Both the position numbers and the translations under genes were made by a program. A stretch of 30,386 bases of DNA, taken from CAZTJA01 sp964613745 (lineage in GTDB: Bacteria > Desulfobacterota > Desulfomonilia > Desulfomonilales > Desulfomonilaceae). How positions within the stretch are numbered: the stretch's first letter is position 1; every line of letters starts with the position of its first letter. The notes beneath the pieces were generated by a model that ran no database searches, was not told the DNA's origin, and saw only the letters and a list, made by a program, of their open reading frames with translations. Location of the stretch: the NCBI GenBank assembly GCA_964613745.1, contig CAZTJA010000030.1:1-30386 (forward strand), read 5' to 3'. This document shows positions 20,417 to 28,534 of this stretch, piece after piece.

Positions 20417-22342
20417 ATGAAGAGAGTAATATTAGGCACCGCAGGCCACATTGATCACGGGAAAACTCAGTTGGTCAAAGCGCTCACCGGGACGGATACC
20501 GATCGGTTGAAGGAAGAAAAGCAGCGCGGGATCAGCATTGAGTTGGGTTTTGCACATCTGGATTTAGGTGATGATCTCCGTATAGGAATTGTGGACGTTC
20601 CGGGTCATGAAAAGTTTATCAGACAAATGGTCGCAGGGTCAGGAGGCATAGACCTCGCTGCCTTGGTCATTGCTTTAGACGAAGGGGTTATGCCCCAAAC
20701 CGTCGAGCATCTCGACATTTTGAGTCTTCTTAACCTGAAATTAGGTCTGGTTGTATTGACAAAATCAGACCTGGTGGACGAGGAACTGGCCCTGTTGGCT
20801 GAAGAGGATGTTCAAGAGGCGGTCCGGAATACCTTTCTCGAAAACGCTCCGATGGTACGAGTCTCGTCAAAAACCGGTGACGGAATCGACGAACTCAAAG
20901 GCGTAATCAGGGAATTGGCCTTGAGAATTGAAGACAAACCTGTCCATGGCTCATTGCGACTCCCCGTAGACCGTGTATTCACTTTGAAAGGGCACGGCAC
21001 AGTTGTTACGGGAACACTTATATCCGGTTCCATTGCAGTCGGCGATGAAATCGAAATATTACCGAGCCAGATAAAATCATCCGTTCGGTCCATCGAATCA
21101 CACAAATTGACTGAAGAACGAGCACTGCCCGGTCAGAGGGTGGCCGTAAATTTGAGGTCTGTGGAGCAGGATCAGATTCACCGGGGAGATGTGGTAACAC
21201 ACACTGCGGACTTCAAACCATCTTATATTGTAGACGTAAGACTTAAAGCTTTAGGCCGAAGCCCCATACCCGTCCAGAATAGGAAAAAGGTCCGATTACA
21301 CCATTATACGTCGGAAGTTGAAGCCCGAGTCGTATTGCCTGACCTTCAAGTCCTTGAAGGAGGTAAGGAAATTTTGGCTCAATTGCGAACCTCCGCACCA
21401 ATCGTGCCTGCAACGGGGGATCGTTTTGTGATCAGGGCATTGTCACCAAACGTCACGCTGGGCGGTGGAGTGATCGTGAATCCACGTGGCCTGAAATTGA
21501 AGGCTCGTTCAGCAAAGATTTTCCTGGAGATGGATAATGCCGATGAAACTGGAATCGTTGCATCTCTAGTGAGGAGCGGCGGACTTCCCGGGGTTAGTAG
21601 AAACGAACTATTGGGTCTTAGCGGTTTGCAATCAAAGCGGCTGGACAAAATTCTCGAGCACCTCAAGAGTAACCGCAGAATAATAAGGTACGATGCAGCC
21701 GAAAACAAACTTGTTCATGGCGATTTCTTCGAACTAATCCGGAAAAGAATACTGGAGCGACTTGCAGCTTTTCACAACGATCAACCATTGCGCGAAGGCA
21801 TATCGAAGCAAGAATTACGATCCACAATACCAGGATCAGATAAGCTTTTCCGCTCAGTGCTTGAACATTTGGTATCGAAGCTCGAGGTTGAAGATCTCGG
21901 AGATCTGATTCGGCTTGCCGGTCATCAGGTCAAGTTGAAGGAAGATGAAAAGGGGTTGCAGGACAAGATATTCAGTTTGATACAGAAAGGGAAAAATCAA
22001 CCCCCGTTGCTCAAAGAAATAATTGTAGCGGTCGGTTCGGACCAGAAGAGGATAAGAAGTCTGCTGGGAATCCTGGAGAAAGAGGGCAAGATCGTTCGAG
22101 TCAAAGATGAAATCTACTTTTCGTCGGAGTACGTGTCCGAAGTCAAAGCCAAGCTTATTGATTACATAAAAAAACACGGAGGTGTGACGCCGTCACAGTT
22201 TAATGAAATCACGGCGTCTTCCCGGAAATATAATATTCCATTATTGGAGTACTTTGATCGGGAAAAATTCACTTTGCGGGTTGGCGATCAGCGTGTACTC
22301 AGGGGTTCGGCAGCTTCAGGGGACGGCGGCAAAGCCGTATAA
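20417..22342 (+). CDS. selB: Selenocysteine-specific elongation factor SelB
   Basis: GTPase that brings Sec-tRNA to UGA codons marked by a SECIS hairpin. In 641 residues the N-terminal G domain has GTAGHIDHGKT, the DVPGHEKFIR G3 motif and the TKSD G4 motif. EF-Tu-like domains 2 and 3 follow (KGHGTVVTGTLISG), then four winged-helix repeats from about residue 375 for SECIS binding. The ATG at 20417 gives the family's usual MKRVILGTAGH start; a TTG at 20402 directly after the preceding stop is the alternative. selA, selD and selC are not in the window, and no TGA-containing selenoprotein is evident. Confidence 0.95.
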   Translation: MKRVILGTAGHIDHGKTQLVKALTGTDTDRLKEEKQRGISIELGFAHLDLGDDLRIGIVDVPGHEKFIRQMVAGSGGIDLAALVIALDEGVMPQTVEHLDILSLLNLKLGLVVLTKSDLVDEELALLAEEDVQEAVRNTFLENAPMVRVSSKTGDGIDELKGVIRELALRIEDKPVHGSLRLPVDRVFTLKGHGTVVTGTLISGSIAVGDEIEILPSQIKSSVRSIESHKLTEERALPGQRVAVNLRSVEQDQIHRGDVVTHTADFKPSYIVDVRLKALGRSPIPVQNRKKVRLHHYTSEVEARVVLPDLQVLEGGKEILAQLRTSAPIVPATGDRFVIRALSPNVTLGGGVIVNPRGLKLKARSAKIFLEMDNADETGIVASLVRSGGLPGVSRNELLGLSGLQSKRLDKILEHLKSNRRIIRYDAAENKLVHGDFFELIRKRILERLAAFHNDQPLREGISKQELRSTIPGSDKLFRSVLEHLVSKLEVEDLGDLIRLAGHQVKLKEDEKGLQDKIFSLIQKGKNQPPLLKEIIVAVGSDQKRIRSLLGILEKEGKIVRVKDEIYFSSEYVSEVKAKLIDYIKKHGGVTPSQFNEITASSRKYNIPLLEYFDREKFTLRVGDQRVLRGSAASGDGGKAV

Positions 22343-22782
22343 AAGTCTGCAATTTTTTTGAGACGGGACAAACATTCCGTGCGCTGGGATTCGAATCTAC
22401 GTGCCGCGTCGGGCGTTTTTTCTTCTATGTATTGGGTTAGAGCCCAGGCTTGATGATCCATGCAGGCAAAGGCATTATCCAGGAGACCCACGAGTTTTGC
22501 ATCCAATTCTGCTATTCTCGTTCCAGAAACGGCCTTGAGTTTTGCTCTAATTAGCCTTACTCTCTTTTGTACATTGTTTACTATTTCGTTAGCAGTATCT
22601 TTCGAGATAATGTCCCCAACAAATCCATCCGCGGTAGTTCCCAATAATAGGAATGAATCATTGAGGTAAGCGGTTGCAGTTTCACCGAATGCGTTTAAGT
22701 AAATCGTTTGGTCGGATGAAAATGCCCCAATTGGAGTGGCTATGGTTATGATCACGAACAATACTATCACGGACTTTTTCAT
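22288..22782 (-). CDS. Exported protein of unknown function
   Basis: I do not recognise this 164-residue protein. It starts with a clear signal peptide (MKKSVIVLFVIITIATPIGAFSS, cleavage near residue 22). The mature part is mostly helical, charged at intervals (VQKRVRLIRAKLKAV, then ARRFESQRTECLSRL), with two cysteines that could form a disulfide in the periplasm, and ends in a Pro/Glu tail. The ATG at 22780-22782 is chosen over one 17 codons upstream because it begins the signal peptide. Its 3' end overlaps the selB 3' end by 55 bases on the opposite strand. Confidence 0.65.
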   Translation of the reverse strand: MKKSVIVLFVIITIATPIGAFSSDQTIYLNAFGETATAYLNDSFLLLGTTADGFVGDIISKDTANEIVNNVQKRVRLIRAKLKAVSGTRIAELDAKLVGLLDNAFACMDHQAWALTQYIEEKTPDAARRFESQRTECLSRLKKIADFYTALPPSPEAAEPLSTR

Positions 22783-22865
22783 AAACAGAGCCCCTACTTT
22801 ATTATTTTGCCTGACCGGCTTAATGTTTCGCATATCAGATCGTCCCTAAGGAGACAACCTTTTTC

Positions 22866-23432
22866 ATGAGAATACTTCTGCATGCATGCTGTGCGCCCTG
22901 TCTTGTACACCCATTCAGCGACCTACAATCTCTCGGACATGATGTTACAACGGTCTTTTTTAACCCGAACATCCAACCGTACTCCGAGTATCTGCGTCGT
23001 TTAGAGGCATTCAAAATCTACACTGAATCCAACAACATTAAAGTGTTAAACGATTCTATTGTTGGTTCCATGGAGGAATGGCTCAGAGAAGTTGTGTACC
23101 GCGAAGCGCAAAAATGCACTATTTGCTTTAATTACCGCTTGGACAGGATAGCGGAAATTGCAGAAATCAAGGGATTCGATGCTTTCTCAACAACTCTTTT
23201 GTACAGTCGATTTCAAAAACATGAATTGCTCAAAGAAGTTGGTGAAGCAGTAGCGGCTAACAAGGGCATCTCTTTTTTCTACAAGGATTGGAGGAAGGGT
23301 TGGAACGACGGAGTGAAACGNNNNNNNNNNNNNNNNNNNNNNNNNNNNNNNNNNNNNNNNNNNNNNNNNNNNNNNNNNNNNNNNNNNNNNNNNNNNNNNN
23401 NNNNNNNNNNNNNNNNNNNNTCTTTCTCATAA
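22866..23432 (+). CDS. queH: Epoxyqueuosine reductase QueH, interrupted by assembly gap
   Basis: Iron-sulfur enzyme that reduces epoxyqueuosine to queuosine in tRNA, replacing QueG in many anaerobes. The N-terminal 152 residues are intact: LLHACCAPCLVHP (C8, C9, C12), FFNPNIQPYSEYLRR, KCTICFNYRL (C84, C87) and FYKDWRKGWNDGVK. The gap starts there, just before the family's conserved YRQQYCGCI segment. If the gap is truly 100 bases, the frame resumes for three codons and stops at 23430-23432, giving 188 residues, close to the family length. The ATG has AAGGAG upstream. It completes, with tgt, a link to queuosine biosynthesis. Confidence 0.9.
   Translation: MRILLHACCAPCLVHPFSDLQSLGHDVTTVFFNPNIQPYSEYLRRLEAFKIYTESNNIKVLNDSIVGSMEEWLREVVYREAQKCTICFNYRLDRIAEIAEIKGFDAFSTTLLYSRFQKHELLKEVGEAVAANKGISFFYKDWRKGWNDGVKXXXXXXXXXXXXXXXXXXXXXXXXXXXXXXXXXXSFS
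23321..23420. other. Assembly gap of 100 N
   Basis: One hundred unknown bases inside queH. A round 100 is the usual placeholder for a gap of unknown size, though the queH frame is consistent with the true length being near 100. Additional genes cannot be excluded. Confidence 0.99.
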
Positions 23433-23478
23433 TAGGGAGTTGCGGCCTTTGTCGCTGAAAGGTGAATAATGATCTAAA

Positions 23479-23898
23479 ATGGACCGAATCCCCACAAACA
23501 TAGTCGTGTTTCATTGCCGTAATTTGCGTTTATTCAAGGGAGACGAACACAAGAAATTCGCTAGGTCAAGACCAGGTATAAGTCTTATTTCCATTCCGTG
23601 TTCCGGCAAAGTCGAAGCTCATCATATTTTGAGATCCTTAGCATCCGGAGCGGAAGGAGTGCTTGTTCTCGCATGTTCCGAAGAGGCCTGCCACTACATG
23701 GAAGGTTCGGCACGGTCTCACAAGCGAGCGGACTACGCAAAATCATGGCTGACCAGACTTGGAATTCAACCCGAAAGAGTACGCTTCATTCATTTTCGCC
23801 CTATGGATTTACCCGGGTTGGACAAGGAATTACTCGAATTCGCTACAAAACTCGAGTCCTTCGGAACCATACCTGCTCTAACCAAGATAGCCGGTTAA
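23479..23898 (+). CDS. MvhD-like hydrogenase/heterodisulfide-reductase delta subunit, variant
   Basis: A 139-residue member of the MvhD/FlpD family, small 2Fe-2S proteins that pass electrons to HdrA-type bifurcating complexes. The diagnostic segments are IPCSGKVEAHHILRSLASG, GVLVLACSEEACHYMEG and LTRLGIQPERVRF. The family's N-terminal Cys-Cys-x-x-Cys is reduced here to a single C13 (VVFHCRNLRLF). Only C13, C41, C66 and C71 remain, just enough for one cluster. It precedes metV and metF, the arrangement known from acetogens and sulfate reducers where MvhD joins a MetF-MetV-Hdr complex. No hdrA is visible. The SD is poor. Confidence 0.78.
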   Translation: MDRIPTNIVVFHCRNLRLFKGDEHKKFARSRPGISLISIPCSGKVEAHHILRSLASGAEGVLVLACSEEACHYMEGSARSHKRADYAKSWLTRLGIQPERVRFIHFRPMDLPGLDKELLEFATKLESFGTIPALTKIAG

Positions 23899-23920
23899 TA
23901 CAATCGCCCGTGAGTAATCG

Positions 23921-23938
23921 GCTGGAACATGCTCCAGC
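23921..23938 (+). other. Hairpin in the mvhD-like/metV spacer
   Basis: GCTGGA (23921-23926) and TCCAGC (23933-23938) form a 6-bp stem with a 6-base loop. No T-run follows, so termination is unlikely; it may protect or process the transcript. Confidence 0.35.
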
Positions 23939-23984
23939 ACTCTCACCCCCCAGGTAGGTCTCGCGACCGGCCAAGGAGTTTCCC

Positions 23985-24653
23985 GTGATAGTTGCAGAAC
24001 TAAAAGAAATCGAAGAAATAAAGAAAATGATTGACCGGTATTCTTCGGTACTGGTTGTTGGATGTGATTCGTGCGTTGCAGAGTGTGCAGCAGGTGGAAA
24101 CCGAGAAACTATGCTGCTCGTCGCAGCACTCAAGCTTGCCTACCGAAAAGAAGGAAAAGATCCGGTCATTACTGAAGCGTGTCTTGATCGTCAATGTGTG
24201 GACGACTTTATAGAGCAGATTGCTCAACTTGTCCCGGAACACCAAGCAATATTGTCGTTGGGATGCGGAGCCGGTGTGCAAGCTCTGGCTCGTGTGTATA
24301 CGGATAAGCCCATCATTCCTGCATTGAACACTTTATTCATCGGTGAAACTCAGAGTCGAGGCGTCTGGCAGGAAAACTGTTTAGGATGCGGCAATTGTAA
24401 GCTTGGCTATTTCGGAGCCGTTTGTCCGGTGACAAGGTGTTCGAAGAAGCTGATGAATGGTCCATGCGGCGGTTCAAAGAACGGTTTGTGTGAAGTAAAC
24501 CCGGAGATTCCCTGTGGTTGGAACATGATTATTGATCGTTTGGCAGCTCTGGGTGAGTTGGATAAATTATGTGAATACGTTCCACCGGTGGATTGGTCTA
24601 CTTCTCATGCCGGTGGACCCCGAAGAGTGATTAGGGAGGATCAAAAACCGTGA
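23985..24653 (+). CDS. metV: MetV-like zinc/iron-sulfur partner of methylene-THF reductase
   Basis: Partner of MetF in anaerobes, 222 residues. The N-terminal half has a Cys-rich loop GCDSCVAECAAGG (C27, C30, C34) and a later LGCGAGVQ. The C-terminal half holds the characteristic ENCLGCGNCKLGYFGAVC, then VTRCSKKLMNGPCGG and GLCEV, which bind iron-sulfur clusters and zinc in this family. MetV supplies electrons to, or stabilises, the MetF flavoprotein of the Wood-Ljungdahl methyl branch. The GTG start has AAGGAG six bases upstream. Its stop overlaps the metF GTG in a GTGA junction, a sign of coupled translation and a fixed subunit ratio. Confidence 0.9.
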   Translation: MIVAELKEIEEIKKMIDRYSSVLVVGCDSCVAECAAGGNRETMLLVAALKLAYRKEGKDPVITEACLDRQCVDDFIEQIAQLVPEHQAILSLGCGAGVQALARVYTDKPIIPALNTLFIGETQSRGVWQENCLGCGNCKLGYFGAVCPVTRCSKKLMNGPCGGSKNGLCEVNPEIPCGWNMIIDRLAALGELDKLCEYVPPVDWSTSHAGGPRRVIREDQKP

Positions 24654-25573
24654 ACACAGAAAGCCGTCTCGAAAAGGTTCTTGGTGCGGGTCATTTCGCA
24701 GTGACAGCCGAATGCGGACCGCCCAAGGGCTCGGATGTCAGTGTATTGGAAAAAAAGGCAGCTTTTTTGAAAGACTGTGTTGATGCAGTAAATGTTACGG
24801 ACAACCAGACGGCGATCGTTCGCATGTCATCCCTGGCGGCATCCGGGATTCTCAAGAACTTGGGCCTTGAACCGGTACTTCAAATGGTGACGAGGGACAG
24901 AAATCGTATAGCTCTCCAAAGTGATTTGTTTGGAGCTTATGCATTGGGAATTCGCAATGTACTGTGTTTGACCGGTGATCATCACTGCTTCGGAAATCAA
25001 AAGGAAGCCATCGGCGTTTTTGATCTGGACTCCATTCAACTCATACGGACTGTCAGAGACATGAGAGACACGGGAAAGATTATAGGAGGCGAGGATATTC
25101 AGGTTGCCCCCAAAATGTTTATAGGAGCTGCAGAGAACCCTTTTGCCGATCCGATAAACTGGAGAGTTGTTCGCCTTGGAAAAAAGGTCGATGCCGGTGT
25201 TGATTTTATCCAGACGCAATGCATTTTCAATGTACCCCGATACGCTGAATTCATGACACAGGCTGCTGATCAGGGTCTTACCGACAGGGTTAAGATTCTT
25301 GCAGGCATTACCCCTATGAAAAGCGTTGGAATGGCCAAATATATGGCTGAGAAAGTAGCCGGCATGGATGTCCCCAAAGAACTCATCGACAGAATGGCCG
25401 GCGTTCCTAAGGAAAAACAGGCGGAAGAAGGCATAAAAATCGCCGTTGAAACCATCCAACAGGTCCGAGAAATACCTGGTACTGCAGGTATTCACCTTAT
25501 GGCAATCGAATGGGAGCAAAAAGTCCCTGAGATTCTAGCGGCTGCAGGCCTGGAAAAACGGCCTCAAGTCTGA
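24650..25573 (+). CDS. metF: Methylenetetrahydrofolate reductase
   Basis: FAD or FMN TIM-barrel enzyme interconverting 5,10-methylene- and 5-methyl-tetrahydrofolate, 307 residues. VTAECGPPKGSD carries the family's catalytic glutamate (E21). NVTDNQ, VLCLTGDHHCFG (the Leu-x-Gly-Asp flavin/folate loop) and DFIQTQCIFN follow in the expected order, then GITPMKSVGMAKYM. With metV and the MvhD-like gene directly upstream, it should act in the methyl branch of an acetyl-CoA pathway rather than in NADH-linked methionine synthesis. The gene starts with GTG inside the metV stop. Confidence 0.94.
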   Translation: MNTESRLEKVLGAGHFAVTAECGPPKGSDVSVLEKKAAFLKDCVDAVNVTDNQTAIVRMSSLAASGILKNLGLEPVLQMVTRDRNRIALQSDLFGAYALGIRNVLCLTGDHHCFGNQKEAIGVFDLDSIQLIRTVRDMRDTGKIIGGEDIQVAPKMFIGAAENPFADPINWRVVRLGKKVDAGVDFIQTQCIFNVPRYAEFMTQAADQGLTDRVKILAGITPMKSVGMAKYMAEKVAGMDVPKELIDRMAGVPKEKQAEEGIKIAVETIQQVREIPGTAGIHLMAIEWEQKVPEILAAAGLEKRPQV

Positions 25574-25588
25574 TCTGAAAGAAATTCT

Positions 25589-26971
25589 ATGCCGAAGAAA
25601 TATCATATAGACGTACACCCGACTCCGAATAGATTGCCGGCCATAGGTCGATCCGGAATAGTTGATTGGGGCGAAGGATGCCTTAAGTGCGCCAAATGCG
25701 TAAAGCACATGTGCGTGTACAACGTCTACCGGCAACGCAGTTTTTCGGTAGATATCATGGCGGACACAATAGACGAGCTGTGCAAGAATTGCTTTAGATG
25801 CGTTCAGGGCTGTCCCAAAAGACTGATTCATAAGACCTTAAATCCCGAATGGGAATCTCTCGGAGACGATATTTATACTCCCGAGATTATAACCGCTACA
25901 TGGGATCAGGCTGCAACAGGAAAGATACCCGTCTCAGGTGCGGGGTATGGTGGTCGCTTCTCCGGTCCGGGTTTCGATTCGATGTGGACCGACATGAGCG
26001 AGATAGTGAGACCCACGAGGGATGGGATACACGGGAGAGAGTATATTTCTACGGTCGTAGATATTGGTTCCCGACCCGCTTCACTGAGCTTCGATACGGA
26101 TGGAAAATTACTTACGAAGCCGAATCACTCAATTAGAGTCCCGATTCCAATCTTATGTGATTTGCTTCCCTTCGGGGATGTTTCGGACGGTGTCTTTTCG
26201 GCAATAGCCATGGCCGCTTCTCGGCTTCAGACACTTATGTTCGTTTCTCAATCCCAAGCAATGAAGCTTCTCAACTACTCCGAAAACATCATCCCTGTTC
26301 TGGATGAATCGGAGAGTGATCTGCCCCTCGATCCTTTCCGGATGGTTGAAATATCCGATGGTCCGAATGCTCGCATTAGGATGAATGAACTGAAATCCAA
26401 GAAGTCGGATTTACTGGTATCCATCCGCATTCCGGCAATATCCAGCAAAGAAAATCTGGAAAACATCGTTGATTATCATCATGCAGGATTTGACCTTATA
26501 CACTATGTGGCCGATGAGCGTGGTTATGAACCGGGAACTGAAAACGGATTGCACCTGAAAGACCTCACAAAGGAGGCACATGCGGCGCTACTGTCCGCCG
26601 GTATTCGAGACCAGGTAACCTTCATGGTTTCCGGTGGAGTGGCAATGGCGGAACATGTGATTAAGTCTATACTTTGTGGAGCCAACATAGTCGGCGTAGA
26701 CGTGCCAATGCTTATCGCTCTTGAGTGCAGGGTCTGCAGGAACTGCCGTGAAGGCGGTGATTGCCCTGCTTCAATCGCCGGCATCGATCCCAAATACGGA
26801 GCTCGGCGCATCATAAATTTAATAGGGGCTTGGCACAATCAACTTCTCGAAATGATGGGAGCTATGGGTATCAGAGAAGTAAGGAGACTGCGCGGCGAGC
26901 AAGGTCGCGTGATGTTTCGAGAGAGCCTTGAGAATGATACCTTCGCCCAGATTTTCGGAAACCGTAAATAG
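25589..26971 (+). CDS. Ferredoxin-fused glutamate-synthase-like protein, probably non-catalytic paralogue
   Basis: A 460-residue protein with an N-terminal double-cluster ferredoxin module (C31, C34, C37, C42 and C65, C68, C71, C75, the latter ending in CP). A barrel homologous to the FMN domain of glutamate synthase follows. The C-terminal part aligns by eye with the next gene product: MVSGGVAMAEHVIKSILCGA, then the cysteine loop C380-x2-C383-x2-C386-x5-C392. However, the partner's GGMSFG, KPGLGG and GGTGAAP motifs, which contact FMN and substrate, are absent. It may be an electron-transfer or structural subunit. The gap to metF is 15 bases and to the next gene 20 bases, so one operon is likely. 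Confidence 0.78.
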   Translation: MPKKYHIDVHPTPNRLPAIGRSGIVDWGEGCLKCAKCVKHMCVYNVYRQRSFSVDIMADTIDELCKNCFRCVQGCPKRLIHKTLNPEWESLGDDIYTPEIITATWDQAATGKIPVSGAGYGGRFSGPGFDSMWTDMSEIVRPTRDGIHGREYISTVVDIGSRPASLSFDTDGKLLTKPNHSIRVPIPILCDLLPFGDVSDGVFSAIAMAASRLQTLMFVSQSQAMKLLNYSENIIPVLDESESDLPLDPFRMVEISDGPNARIRMNELKSKKSDLLVSIRIPAISSKENLENIVDYHHAGFDLIHYVADERGYEPGTENGLHLKDLTKEAHAALLSAGIRDQVTFMVSGGVAMAEHVIKSILCGANIVGVDVPMLIALECRVCRNCREGGDCPASIAGIDPKYGARRIINLIGAWHNQLLEMMGAMGIREVRRLRGEQGRVMFRESLENDTFAQIFGNRK

Positions 26972-26991
26972 ATCGGACAGGATTTACCCCA

Positions 26992-28527
26992 ATGCCTTAT
27001 AAGAATATATGGAGTGAAGTTCCTCGCGCGGAAGTCGTACCCACACCGTCACGTTTCGGGCATGGAATGGGCAAATATGCCGTGGTTGTTTCGGAAGCCT
27101 GCACGGATTGCTTGCGATGCATAGCGGTGTGCCCTGAGAATGTCTTCAAAGTTCAAGGCAACAAGCTTGCTCCGCCTCAGGATCATCTGTGCCTCGGTAT
27201 TGATTGCTCAAAAAAATCGAACAGATGCGTGATCAACTGCCCGGTTAAGGCAATTAAGGTTAAACTTAATCCCAGTACTCCTGCTTTGGGAGACAAGAGA
27301 TGGACTCCCGATCTTCTCGTGAGTAACTGGTACATGTCTGAAACAGGTCAGTTACCCAAGAATGACACTGAATATCGGATCGGTGATTCCGAAGGCGGCT
27401 TCGATAAACTCAGATTCGTCTTCCCGAAAAAACCACCTAAGCCGGAACTAGACAAGTCGGCAATCGACACCTCGGTAGCATTGAATAGGAGAAACGACAA
27501 TCGTCACGACATCGTAATACCTATCCCGGTTTACGGCGGTGGCATGTCCTTTGGTTCAATCAGTCAGATCACGATGCTGAGCCGAATCAAGGCGTTTGCG
27601 GCATGGGGATCGTTCACCTGCACAGGAGAAGGAGGATATCCCGAAGCCCTGTATCCTTTTGACGACAATATTATTACTCAGGTTGCTACTGGGCTCTTCG
27701 GGGTAAAAGAAGAGACCATTCAGCGAGTCAAAATAGTTGAGTTCAAGTATGCTCAGGGTGCAAAGCCCGGTTTAGGCGGACATCTGTTAGGTCCTAAAGT
27801 AACGGAGGCGGTTGCCAGAATCAGGGAAACCGTACCCGGATCGAGCCTGTTCAGCCCCTTTCCTTTCCATTCGGTATATTCCGTTGAAGACCACAAGAAG
27901 CATATTGACTGGATAAAAGCCATCAATCCTCTAGGGTTGGTATCCGTCAAAGTATCCACTCCTTCAGATGTGGACATGGTTGCAGTGGGTTCTTATTATG
28001 CCGGAGCCCACATAATACACCTTGATGGATCCTATGGGGGAACGGGAGCCGCTCCGGATGTGGCTAAGAAAAATATCGCCATGCCGATCGAGTATGCTAT
28101 CCCCAAGGTTCATAATTTTTTGAAAAATGAAGGTGTACGCGAGCATGTTACCTTGATTGCGTCAGGCGGTATCAGAACGGCGTTTGACATTGCGAAGGCC
28201 ATTGCACTTGGAGCTGACGGAGTTGTCACCGGGACTGCCGAACTCGTATCTCTGGAATGCATACGTTGTCACAATTGCGAAAGCGGTCGGGGATGCGCAA
28301 GAGGTATAGCTACTACGGATCTGGAATTGGTTGCCTTGATGGACCTCGCTTGGGGTACACAAAGGATCATCAACATGATTTCCTGCTGGAAGGATCAGCT
28401 CCAGGAAATTCTATTCAGGCTTGGAATGAGCAGTATTAAAGAGCTTGTGGGTAATACGGACGTTCTTGCACACATCGATTACGACTCGGAAATTCCGGAT
28501 GACGACATTCGGCGGCCGATACGTTGA
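26992..28527 (+). CDS. Ferredoxin-fused glutamate synthase, FMN domain (archaeal type)
   Basis: A 511-residue protein with a ferredoxin module (C37, C40, C43, C47; C67, C72, C79, C83). The FMN/2-oxoglutarate barrel of glutamate synthase (GltB domain 2) follows: GGGMSFGSIS (182-191), K258-P-G-L-G-G, SYGGTGAAP (347-355), ASGGIRTAFDIAKAIALGA, and an iron-sulfur loop at C423, C426, C429 and C435. It should join ammonia to 2-oxoglutarate using ferredoxin-delivered electrons. The amidotransferase is encoded separately just downstream, so the large GltB chain is split here. A GXGXG (GltB domain 3) gene would be expected past the window. Confidence 0.9.
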   Translation: MPYKNIWSEVPRAEVVPTPSRFGHGMGKYAVVVSEACTDCLRCIAVCPENVFKVQGNKLAPPQDHLCLGIDCSKKSNRCVINCPVKAIKVKLNPSTPALGDKRWTPDLLVSNWYMSETGQLPKNDTEYRIGDSEGGFDKLRFVFPKKPPKPELDKSAIDTSVALNRRNDNRHDIVIPIPVYGGGMSFGSISQITMLSRIKAFAAWGSFTCTGEGGYPEALYPFDDNIITQVATGLFGVKEETIQRVKIVEFKYAQGAKPGLGGHLLGPKVTEAVARIRETVPGSSLFSPFPFHSVYSVEDHKKHIDWIKAINPLGLVSVKVSTPSDVDMVAVGSYYAGAHIIHLDGSYGGTGAAPDVAKKNIAMPIEYAIPKVHNFLKNEGVREHVTLIASGGIRTAFDIAKAIALGADGVVTGTAELVSLECIRCHNCESGRGCARGIATTDLELVALMDLAWGTQRIINMISCWKDQLQEILFRLGMSSIKELVGNTDVLAHIDYDSEIPDDDIRRPIR

Positions 28528-28534
28528 GGTATGA

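Noticed and set aside
23454..23456. In-frame TGA as a possible selenocysteine codon after a Cys-x-x-Cys-like stretch downstream of the gap
   Set aside because: Only a dozen codons are visible upstream because of the gap, no SECIS-like hairpin is evident, and the frame ends soon after; SelB in the window is not evidence by itself.
24827..25519. 230-codon open frame antisense to metF
   Set aside because: It has no SD, no recognisable motif, and mirrors a well-supported metF; the low stop density reflects codon bias on the opposite strand.
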